A DNA stretch of 64,000 nt. It comes from Henckelia pumila. Its lineage: Eukaryota > Streptophyta > Magnoliopsida > Lamiales > Gesneriaceae. Shown here one piece after another: positions 55,053 through 64,000 of the stretch. The position numbers and the translations under genes are program-made. Every line of letters begins with the position of its first letter. Position 1 is the first letter of the stretch. Location of the stretch: assembly GCF_033568475.1 (NCBI RefSeq), contig NC_133123.1:131660930-131724929 (forward strand), in the 5' to 3' direction. The notes beneath the pieces are model-generated. The model was not told the DNA's origin, ran no database searches, and saw nothing but the letters and a program-made list of their open reading frames with translations.

Positions 55053-56298
55053 TGTAGTAGCCCGTACCCAAAATTAGTGATTAAGGATTAATCAACGCTA
55101 ATTAAATAAATTGGGTACCGGACGGATCGGAAGCTCCGATGGTATTACGTCAGGCATGACGTGTGGCAGGATCGGAAGCTCCAATCAGGATCGGAAGCTC
55201 CGATCACCCCTATCCGAAGTCAACCAGTGATAGTTTGACACGTGGTAGATAACGATGTTTGGAAGCTCCGATGGCAGGATCGGAGGTTCCGATCGATGTC
55301 TATAAATAGAAGGCCGAGGCTTCACTTTCATTTGCCAATTCCGAGAATCCCTCTCTATTCCAGGCATATTTGAGTAGTTCTAGTCTTCATAGGATTGACC
55401 CGGGGGTTGGCGAGGTGTTCGATAGTCGTAGCGGAGTTGTGCCCAAGTTCTGGAGGCATCGCCATCAAAGGGCTAACGACGGACGAAGGTATAGCTTTTG
55501 CTTCCTAAAAATATTTAGGAGTATGCTTTAGCTTAGTTAAGGCTTTTAGAGCGCTATAATGATAGTAGTATCATTTGGCAGTGTAGAGCAGACTATAGGC
55601 GTGGACCTAGAGTTGGTAGAGCTTGCACTGATTTGAGGTACGAAAGTACTGTTCGAGATATCCTGACTGAGTATGCATGTATTATGTGACTGTATGATTT
55701 ATATGTCATTGATTTATGCTGTATTCATTTGCATACTGAGCTATCTCCTTCGAGATGTCTATTAGTAGGGTTGTACCCTATCCTGTTAGTGGATGGACTT
55801 CCATGGCTTTGGGTCCGGTAAATCCACTGGTATTATGGTATGGGAGCCACCTCCTGAAGCAACGGCACAGCGTGCTACATACCAGGGCCCGATCTGTCTC
55901 TGTTATCTGATCCTTGACCTCGAGTTTATAGGGAGTTCACTTTGCATTCATGTATACTCATACTCTCGTACTGAGCGTTTTATGCTCACGTCTCGTACTC
56001 TGTGTTTCTGGACACCCTATTCCATGGGGCAGGTTTGCGATTGGACGAGGCGGGTGGATCCAAGAGGGGCTAGACAGTGGTTGGCCAGCTGGAGCTTCGC
56101 CTAGGTTTTATTATGTTGTTATTTGGATTGATACAGCTGTTCGATTTGGTTGTATTATATTTGGGTATTTACAGATTCCTTTACTTGGGATTGTATAATG
56201 TCTATGGTTTCCGCAGCTTAATTCTGATTACTGTTTTGATTAAGTTAATTGCATGCCTAAGTTCTATTTAGTAGGTGATCCAGGTAAGGGTCACTACA
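55053..56298 (+). repeat. Gypsy 3' LTR
   Basis: 1246 bp. U3 has only five palindromes (55125-55297) against ten in the 5' LTR. The remainder aligns throughout with scattered, mostly transition, differences. Confidence 0.93.
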
Positions 56299-56303
56299 TG
56301 AAT

Positions 56304-57280
56304 CATATTCCACATAAATTCCAAGTCTACGTTGTGGATCCATTTTGGTCTGTTGTGTAGATGGGATAGGGACTTGTACCGTACAACCAAATACTCGAAG
56401 GCGAAAAAATTCAGGTTCTTCACCATATGCAAGTTGCAAAGGTGAGTATTGGTAGTAATTATTTGGTCTCACACGAATCAATGATGCGGTGTGTATTATA
56501 GCATGGCCCCAAGCTACAGATGATAGATTTGTTTTCATGAGTAGAGGTCTAGCAATAAATTGCAATCGTTTAATAAATGATTCTGCAAGACTATTCTGTG
56601 TATGAACATGAGTAACTGAGCTCAACTGAAATCCCGATCGACATAAAAAAGTCATCAAATGCTTGTGATTTGAATATAGCAGCATTATCAAGGCGAATTG
56701 CATTGATTGAGTGATCAGAGAACTGAACTCGTAATTCAATTATTTGTCCAAGTAGTCTAGCAAAAACTATATTTCGAGATGTAGAAAACTAACATATGAC
56801 CACCTAGTTGATGCATCAATCAATACCATTAAATATTAAAATGGTCCACATGGTGGGTGTACAGACCCATAAATATCCCCATGAATTCTCTGCATGAAGG
56901 TTGGAATTTCAATATCACATTTTTTAGGGAAGATCTTATAATTAATTTTTTTTGTGAACAAGTCATACATGAAAAATAATCATGTAAGATAATCTTCTGG
57001 TTCTTTAAGTGATCCACGAGAATTATTTATTATTCTTCGCATCATTCAACTCTCAGGGTGACCAAGTCGGTCGTACATGTCATAATACAAAACCTTTCTT
57101 GTCAATAAACTTCTTGTTTGTGACTGTATTTTATTCAATTTCTTTTATTATCTTGCAATACATCCCAAAGGAAAGTTCACATAATCTTTCTTTTATTTGC
57201 TTATGGCCAGATATTAAAGATGTAATACAAATGTATTCAACATTGTTTGCATTTAATGTTTCAATATGATATTCATTTCG
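56304..57280 (-). pseudogene. Copia-C integrase remnant
   Basis: Minus-strand translation shows integrase core and C-terminal motifs such as THVHTQNSLAESFIKRLQFI, TASLIRVRPNNYYQYSPLQL, YGEEPEFFRLRVFGC and KMDPQRRLGIYVEYDS, with several frame breaks. It is homologous to the Copia-D segment at 63.8-64.0 kb. It is cut on the left by the gypsy element and on the right by solo LTR 2. Confidence 0.85.
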
Positions 57281-57285
57281 ACTGA

Positions 57286-59279
57286 TGTAACGCCCCAAAT
57301 CTATCTTAATTGAGCTTATTTGAGTAAATCGGAGATTTCAGAGTACAAGAGCCGACTTGATTTTGATCAGGGTCTATTTTGCAAATTTTGGAAATTTCAG
57401 GGACTAAAACACAAATAATGGATTTTATATATTATCTACTCATTGTTGACTTAGTCCAAGCATTCCATCTTCTTCCCCTACATGCCTCCCTCCATTAGAG
57501 ACGCCTCCAACATTTCTTCAAGCTTCCAGATTTTAGTCCGAGCTCGATCCGTCCATTGGAATTTAATTCTGAAGGCAGATTAGCGATCATGGCAGTGAGA
57601 GCTCCGTTATATCGTAAATATTTCTACGATCAAATACATTCTATTTTTTGAATGTTGTTAGAATCGATTGAATTTTGAGTATGTCGTTCTTGACAGAGTT
57701 CTGATCGTTTATTCTCAGTCGGTTTTGAATTAGGACGTCGTTCGGAATTGTTAGGAACTTTGGAAGTTTATTCTAAAAATTGAGTTTTGAGATTTGTTGG
57801 GTTTGAACCTTTATTGTGGTTTTAGCATTGATATGAGTTGTTTGAGATGTTGTACTGCTGTCTGTATTCCCGGTTTGATCAGTTATAGTCGTTATACCGC
57901 CAGTTTGAGTTTTGGAATATCAATCGTTTATATTGATGAGATTTTGGATTTAGGAGTTGGAATTGAGTTTGAATGGTTTGAATTGGATGGATTGACTTTG
58001 TAATTCTTTTATATCTCCTTTCAGATTCAGTTGCAGATCGTGGACTCCGGAATTGACAGAATTCGAATCGTTGAAGAATTGATCAAGCTTGTTCGGATTG
58101 CGGCTACGTTAATCAAGAAAAGGTAAGAGACGACATCGTTTGGAATGGGATGAGTTCTCGAATTGGAGTTATATTCGAGATTCCCGAAGAAATCACATAC
58201 TTGCATGTTATTTGTTTTTACTTGAAATCAGTTTAATGATTTATGATTTGCATTGCATTCATATTGAGCCAATTACCTTTGTTTTGCAGGCAAGAGAGGC
58301 CCAGAGGAGTTAGATGTTCTGTGGACTATAGTTGAGTGACATTGGTTAGCAGATTTTTTTTACCATTTGTCGAGAAACACTCTCTATAGGTGCCCAGAGT
58401 ATAGAGGAGTAAAATATGCATCGTCCACCTCGATCGGGAGAGTCGGTGTGTTGGTGATATTTTGTCATCGGGATCCCAAATGAGAGAAGAGAACCTTTAC
58501 CTTGTGATTATCCAGACTTGATAATCCTGGTTTTAAAGACATGCATTGAATTTTATGCATTTTGATTTGGAGTTATTGACATGCTATTGGAATTTCTTGT
58601 TTGGTTGTTTCATATATCGCGTTTGATATATTATTTGATATGCATGTTTTGTCTCTTTTACTGGGAATTGTATTCTCACCGGATTTATCCAGCTATTGTC
58701 TTGTTTTGTATGTGTACTTGGAAACAGGTGGGGCAGGTTCGAGTCAGAAGCTCCATGACTAGATCGAGTTGGAAATGATAGAAGTAAGACTCGGTTTAGA
58801 AATGAAATTGCATGCCAATATAGTTATGTTTTGAGAGATTTTTTTTAAACTCGAATTGTTTTTGAATCTTGTTGTATTGAATAAATCGACTTTGGTTATC
58901 GAATATTGATGTTTGCTTGTTGTAATTTCTAATTTGAATTATTTTTGAAAGTTGGAAAAACCTGTTCTATTTTCTGATGTTTTTCTGGGCCCAGGGTGCG
59001 CTCGATCGCACAAGTTGGCACGATCGAGCGCAACCCCTTTTATTCTTGGACAGAAGAAAGCGCAGGAGGGCGCGCTCGATTGCACGAGTTCATGTGATTG
59101 AGCGAGACACCTCCAATTTTCCCGGCAGTGTGTTTTGCTGGACGACGCGCTCGATCGCACGAGTTCATGCGATCGAGCGCGACAATTTTGAAATTTTTTT
59201 TTATGTCTTATCTTTTGGATCTTGATTGATTATCGATAGGATTAACTCTTGATTAGACGATTAGAATCGAGGTCTCACA
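57286..59279. mobile_element. Solo LTR 2 (1994 bp) inside Copia-C
   Basis: Begins TGTAACGCCCCAAATC and ends GAGGTCTCACA (TG...CA). Exact TSDs ACTGA lie at 57281-57285 and 59280-59284. No internal domains. The TGTAACGCCCC / TCTCACA ends and the length are typical of plant gypsy LTRs. Palindromes at 58998-59180 would lie in U3 if the LTR is read on the minus strand. Confidence 0.87.
58998..59180. repeat. Three GCGCTCGATCGCACGAG inverted repeats in solo LTR 2
   Basis: Palindromes at 58998-59031, 59073-59106 and 59147-59180, each with arms GCGCTCGATCG and CGATCGAGCGC around a 10-12 base centre close to CACGAGTTCATG. The middle copy has C-to-T changes in both arms. Confidence 0.87.
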
Positions 59280-59284
59280 ACTGA

Positions 59285-59640
59285 TATCTTTAAAGCTAAG
59301 CAAATAGAGTGCATTTTCAATATACAGGCTTGTCTCATTTGGTAAAATGATTTTTGCCTTCCCATGACCTTAAAATTTTTTTTATGCACCAAAGATTGTT
59401 ATGACATTATTTTCAGCTAATGTTAATTCTAAAAAATACATTTTGCTTTAAAGGATGGTGTGTGTTGTACCACTATTAGCTAGACATTCATCATTATATT
59501 ACTTCATTAATTTAAAAATAAATGCATAATTTAGATAAGTTATAACTCAAAGATAATTACATCCAAGACATATATAATTTGCGCAATAAAATTAAGATCA
59601 TAAAAATAATATAACTTATTATCATTATTTTCATGAAGGA
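59285..59640 (-). pseudogene. Copia-C protease-region remnant
   Basis: On the minus strand around 59510-59450 one frame reads DECLANSGTTHTIL, resembling the copia protease motif (C-L-A-D-x-x-T-T-H-T-I-L), but with Asn at the position of the catalytic Asp. The sequence on either side is decayed. Confidence 0.6.
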
Positions 59641-59739
59641 TGTGAACATCTAAGAAGATTAAATAATGAGCTACCCATAAAAATAAATAAGTTAAATTTA
59701 TCTAAGGTATAAATCTAGTCACGATTTGTGCAAATAAAT

Positions 59740-60440
59740 ATATTCGTATTGAATTAATATTCTTTAAGAATATTGACAAATATTGAACTTTTAATCAAAA
59801 TTCTGCAAGAATATTGATATACGTTAGATCTCGAATCAATATTTTTTTGTTAATATTGATAAATATTAGATCTTATATCATTATCGTTGAAAATATAATA
59901 TCAAAATTTTTATAGAATTTGGGCAAATCTCAGAAGATTTGATTCTTCATAAACATTGACAAATTTTATATCTTGGATCAATATTCCATCAAGAAATATT
60001 GATAGATCTACAAAAATATGGATAAACCTTACATCTTGAATCAATATTCTTCATGAATATAAAAAATCTCTAATTTAAATATTAAATCATAAGTTTGGCC
60101 AGTTTGTTAAAATCAAATCAATATTTTTTTGGAATATTGGTGAATATTAATATATCATGCTATCAAGTCATTATTTTTCAGGAATATTGTCAGATCTTAC
60201 ATCTTGAATCAATATTTTTCAGGAATATAAACAATCTATGATTTAAATATTAAATCATAAGTTTGGCTAGTTTGTTAAAATCAAATCAATATTTTTTCGG
60301 AATATTGGTGAATATTAATATATCATGCTATCAAGTCAATATTTTTCAGGAATATTGTCAGATTTTAAATTATCTATCAATATTGACAAATTTTTATATC
60401 TTGTATCAATAATATATTTTTCGGAATATTGATAAATTAA
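59740..60440. repeat. Degenerate AATATT-rich tandem repeats in the Copia-C leader
   Basis: Many irregular copies of a unit containing TCAATATTTTTCAGGAATAT and nearby GACAAATNTTANATCTTG. They include one clear larger tandem duplication of about 165 bp: the segment at about 60074-60228 repeats at 60243-60390 with few changes. The array lies between the PBS and the protease region, where leader and gag should be. Confidence 0.75.
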
Positions 60441-60685
60441 ATGATGACATTGTATTCGTAAATCTATTAAAAATCGATATAAAAACATGTTATATCAAGA
60501 ACATCAACATAGAATTAAACGTTGTGCTTCTTTAGGAGCATAAATGATTAACTAGAAGCATATACATAAAAATAAAATTTATGCAATTTCAAGGAGCATC
60601 AATATAAGATCGAAACATTGTGCTTCTTCGAGAGCATTCATACAAAGAGAATAATAATATTATATTTTTTCTAGCATGAAGAACA

Positions 60686-60896
60686 CTCGTGCTGATAACG
60701 TGTTATAAATTTAGTTGAAAAAAAAAGAGGAATATAATGAAAAAACTAGATAAATACAATAGAAAAAAAGATGAGTGAAATCAATTATCTCTTTTTTCTA
60801 CTATACACATCTATCTATAGAGTATAAAAAATATTACACAATAAAATATTAATTACAATCAAATCCATCACCTAAATATTATCTCTATATAAGACA
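60686..60896 (-). repeat. Copia-C 5' LTR with PBS-like site
   Basis: The LTR is 60701-60896 (196 bp). Adjacent CTCGTGCTGATAACG (60686-60700) on the minus strand reads CGTTATCAGCACGAG, a primer site used by several plant copia families. The right TSD is not identifiable. Confidence 0.75.
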
Positions 60897-61127
60897 TAGT
60901 TATATATTTAACGTTATTTTCTATTCAATGCCATATATTAGTGTTCAACTCCGTTGAATTTGATATGAAGTGGTCCATATATATCCCAAAAATATGGAAG
61001 CCCAGTAGTCCACATAAATGAATTTGTCATAAAGTGGTCTGTATTATTTTTAATATTTTTAAAATATTTTATTTTAAAAAAACTATATATAGATTCCTTT
61101 TTTTCGTGTGAAACAATATATAGATTC
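60897..61127. other. Spacer between Copia-C and Copia-D
   Basis: 231 bp of AT-rich DNA with no feature recognised. Confidence 0.45.
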
Positions 61128-61412
61128 TGTTGTGAAAAAATAAAAATTTACGGTAAAAAATAAATACTCCAAAACTCAAAATATATCAAACTCTACACTT
61201 TATAATATTTTTCTCTCAATTCAATTGTATTTTTCATCACAAATGAAGACCTATTTATAGATCCACATTTGAGATTAGTCCAAAAATAAATACATCATCA
61301 TCTACATCATCACACACTAATTTTTCATATTTTACAACTCAATATTCAACATTCAACATTCAATATTCAATATTCAATATTCAACATAATAATAATAATA
61401 TATTTTTCAACA
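61128..61412 (-). repeat. Copia-D 3' LTR
   Basis: 285 bp from TGTTGTGAAAAAAT to TTTTTCAACA. It contains a run of ATTCAACATTCAATATTCAA-type short repeats (about 61341-61386) and, on the minus strand, a TCTATAAATAGG TATA box (fwd CCTATTTATAGA near 61250). Confidence 0.75.
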
Positions 61413-61577
61413 CTCCCCCTTGTGATGATTATCGTGATATGATGACCGTCTTCATTACGTATTTTATACTACCTCGTTAAAAACCTTACTAGAAAAAACC
61501 CAGTGGGATAAAAACCATAGTAAGGAAAAAAGAGTGCAGCCACGTAAACTCTCCCTCATGTTAACATGAGTGATTCT

Positions 61578-64000
61578 TCACATATTCCGTAGATTGCGCA
61601 TCCCAATGTTGTATATATGCTTTCTGAATATCGTCGTGGGAAGTGCCTTTGTGAAGAGATCTGATGAGTTCTCTCTTGATTGAATGTAACAGATATCAAT
61701 ATCTTTATTCTTCTCAAGCTCTTGCGTGTAGGCAAAGAATTTTGGGGGGATATGTTTGGTTCTGTCACTTTTGATGTATTCTTCTTTCATTTGAGCAATA
61801 CATGCAGCATTGTCTTCATACAACGTCACAGGCTTCTTGTCTACTGATAATCCACAAGAAGTTTGGATATGTTGTGTCATTGATTTTAGCCAAACACATT
61901 CACGGCTTGCTTCATGTAGCGCAATAATCTCAGCGTGATTTGATGAAGTTGTTACGAGTATTTGTTTCTGTGAACGCCAAGAAATTGCGGTGCCTCCACG
62001 AGTAAATACATATCCGGTTTGGGAACGTGCCTTATGTGGATCAGATAAATATCCAGCATCGGCATAACCAATGATACTTTGATTGGTGTCTTTTGAGTAC
62101 AAAAGTCCCAAATCTGTCGTTCCTCGTAGATAACGAAATATATGTTTAATTCCGTTCCAGTGCCTCTTTGTTGGATATGAACTGAATCTTGCCAATAAAT
62201 TTACATCAAAAGATATATCTGGTCTAGTGCAATTTGCAAGATACATAAGGGCACCAATGACACTTAGATATGGTACTTCTGGACCAAGAATAACTTCATC
62301 ATCTTCACATGGACGGAATGGATCATTTTCTATGTTTAATGATCTTAAAACCATTGGAGTACTTAATGGATTTGATTTATCCATATTAAAATGTTTAAGG
62401 ATCTTTTCTGTATAATTTGTCTGGTGAACAAAAATTCCACATTCTTTTTGTTCGATTTGCAAACCCAGACAATACTTAGTTTTTCCAAGATCCTTCATTT
62501 CGAATTCTTCCTTCAAGTACATCATAACTTCTTGAATTTCTTTATTCGTTCCAATGATGTTTAAATCATCAACATATACAACAATAATTACACATCCGGA
62601 TGTTGTTTTCTTGATGAAAACACAAGGGCATATTGGATCATTTACATATCCCTTTTTCATCAAGTGCTCACTTAGCCGATTATACCACATTCGGCCGGAT
62701 TGCTTTAACCCATATAATGATCTTTGCAATTTTACAGAATAAAATTCTTTGGGTTTTGAACTTTGTGCTTCAGGCATCTTAAATCCTTCAGGGATTTTCA
62801 TGTATATATCACTATCAAGTGATCCGTATAAGTAAGCTGTAACAACATCCATAAGACACATTTTCAAATTTTCAGACACTGCCAAACTAATTAAATATTG
62901 AAACGTAATTGCATCCATAACAGGAGAATACGTTTCTTCATAATCAATTCCAGGCCTTTGAGAAAAATCTTGTGCAACAAGTCTAGCTTTATATCTGACT
63001 ATTTCATTTTTCTCATTTCACTTTCGAATAAAAACCCATTTGTATCCAACAGGTTTTACACCTTCAGGTGTGAGGACTATAGGTCCAAAAATATTACGTT
63101 TATTCAGCGAATCTAATTCAACCTGGATGGCATCTTTCCATTTTGCCCAATCATGACGAGTTTTACATTCACCAAAGGATTTTGGTTCATGATCCTCGTT
63201 TTCATTTATGATGTCACATGCCACATTATAAGAAAATATCTCATCAATATCTTCTATATCTCTTCGGTTTCATATTTTTCCAGTATTAATATAATTGATA
63301 GAGATTTCACGATTCTCGTCAGTTTGTGGTTCTGACAGAACATTTTTATCATCAAGTGTTTTTTATGGAACACCATTTTCTATTTTATGATCATCGTGTT
63401 TCTCTATGACTTTTCTTTTCCGAGGATTTTTATCCTTGGAACCGACTGGCCTTCCACGTTTCACGCGTTTTATGACATCATGAGTATCTTCAATTTCTTT
63501 CTTTGAAATTTCAATTCGAGCAGGGGCATTTACAACATGTATATATGATTTTGTTACCCCTTTTGTGTCTGCAAATGCATCTGACATTTGATTTGCAATT
63601 CTTTGCAAGTGCACAATTTGCTGTACATCTTTCTCACATTGTTTGGTCCTTGGATCCAAATATAACAATGATGGTACATACCATGTGATTTTTTTTTCGA
63701 TGTGTTTCTTTTCTCCCCCTAACATTGGGAAGATTTCTTCATTAAAATGACAATCAGCAAAACGTGCTGTAAACACATCGCCTGTCTGAGGCTCAAGATA
63801 TCGAATGATTGATGGACTATCATAACCGATATAAATACCGATTTTTCTTTGAGGACCCATTTTTTATCGTTGAGGTGGTGCAATAGGCACATACACCATA
63901 CATCCAAAAATTCTCAGATGAGAAATATTTGGTTCTTTACCAAATGCAAGCTGCAATGGGGAGAATTTATTATATGCAGTTGGTCTGATGCGAATTAATG
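61578..64000 (-). pseudogene. Copia-D pol (integrase end, RT, RNase H), interrupted by stops
   Basis: From right to left: integrase C-terminal/linker (KIGIYIGYDSPSIIRYLEPQ, FTARFADCHFNEEIF, basic GRPVGSKDKNPRKRK), RT start (HDWAKWKDAIQVELDSLNKR), RT core (LMDVVTAYLYGSLDSDIYMK, IVVYVDDLNIIGT) and RNase H (YADAGYLSDPHKARSQTGYV, TTSSNHAEIIALHEASREC, LYEDNAACIAQ). The last 446 codons are open. Upstream the frame has stops near 63018 (TGA), 63270 (TGA), 63363 (TAA) and just before the MGPQRKIG segment (TAA). It is in the same family as Copia-C. It continues beyond the window. Confidence 0.9.

Larger units (their letters stand above)
30701..56298 (+). mobile_element. Ty3/gypsy chromovirus-type retrotransposon, split by Copia-A
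   Basis: LTRs lie at 30701-32045 and 55053-56298, beginning TGTAGTAGCCCGTACCC and ending GTAAGGGTCACTACA. Exact TSDs TGAAT lie at 30696-30700 and 56299-56303. A PBS for initiator tRNA-Met is at 32050-32061 and a polypurine tract at 55041-55052. One polyprotein frame (gag, protease, RT, RNase H, integrase, chromodomain) runs from 32122 to 54919 once the Copia-A insertion (35682-54055) is left out. The frame has four in-frame stops and no frameshift. The chromodomain-like end suggests the chromovirus branch. Pre-insertion length is about 7.2 kb. Confidence 0.95.
26735..60896 (-). mobile_element. Copia-C: old Ty1/copia element, outer host of the nested complex
   Basis: Related short LTRs lie at 26735-26921 and 60701-60896, both starting TGTTATAAATTTAG on the + strand. 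A PBS-like CTCGTGCTGATAACG abuts the right LTR at 60686-60700. The coding remnants are all on the minus strand and in the right order from right to left: protease-like (about 59.4 kb), integrase (56.3-57.3 kb), then linker, reverse transcriptase and RNase H (27.1-30.7 kb). Three insertions split it: a solo LTR at 57286-59279, the gypsy element at 30701-56298, and a solo LTR at 29079-30455. Each has its own exact 5-bp duplication of Copia-C sequence. Many stops and frameshifts and the lack of a clear TSD show it is the oldest layer. Gag seems mostly lost. Confidence 0.85.
61128..64000 (-). mobile_element. Copia-D: decayed Ty1/copia element, partial (runs off the window)
   Basis: The 3' LTR is 61128-61412. 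On the minus strand the polypurine tract CAAGGGGGAG lies just upstream of it (fwd CTCCCCCTTG, 61413-61422). Pol then runs from 61578 to the window edge. The 5' LTR and gag are outside, so no TSD can be checked. Confidence 0.88.

Overview
This is nuclear DNA of a flowering plant. It has spliced genes with GT-AG introns, AT-rich spacers, and a large load of plant transposons (CACTA, hAT, MULE, a Helitron-like element, a TRIM-like element, Ty1/copia, Ty3/gypsy). Gene families and intron positions fit a eudicot. A lamiid asterid would be my guess, but nothing here proves it.

Layout. About 1-9.9 kb is a transposon-rich flank. A 5.65-kb non-autonomous CACTA element (600-6245, target duplication AAA) carries captured, intron-containing fragments of at least two host genes: a plastid ketol-acid reductoisomerase and a DEAH-box RNA helicase. 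It is followed by a Helitron-like element, an LTR remnant and a TRIM-like element. About 9.9-22.6 kb is a gene island with four intact genes: a group I bZIP transcription factor (+), a DUS3-type tRNA-dihydrouridine synthase with two CCCH fingers (+), a plastid-targeted nickel/cobalt-transporter-like membrane protein (-, convergent with DUS3) and an SKP1-like SCF subunit (+). These are unrelated single-copy-style genes, not an operon or pathway. DUS3 and the transporter have housekeeping-type GGCCCA and telo-box promoter motifs. A 184-bp hAT MITE lies between the last two genes. About 22.6-26.7 kb is MITE-rich spacer with a MULE-type element nested inside a hAT-type element, both with exact target duplications.

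About 26.7-60.9 kb is one nested LTR-retrotransposon complex, four levels deep. An old minus-strand copia element (Copia-C) is split by two solo LTRs and by a chromodomain Ty3/gypsy element (30701-56298, TSD TGAAT). The gypsy integrase is split by Copia-A (35682-54055, TSD AGCAT). The Copia-A gag is split by Copia-B (41254-50269, TSD ATATC). Copia-A has an otherwise open polyprotein frame. Copia-B is coding-defective, yet its LTRs are nearly identical, so it was probably mobilised in trans. Several of these elements carry short GATCG-centred inverted repeats in LTRs or leaders. A second decayed copia element (Copia-D) starts at 61128 and runs off the right edge.

No rRNA, tRNA, CRISPR or bacterial feature was seen. 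Exon borders come from reading splice sites and family knowledge; no alignment or expression data were available.
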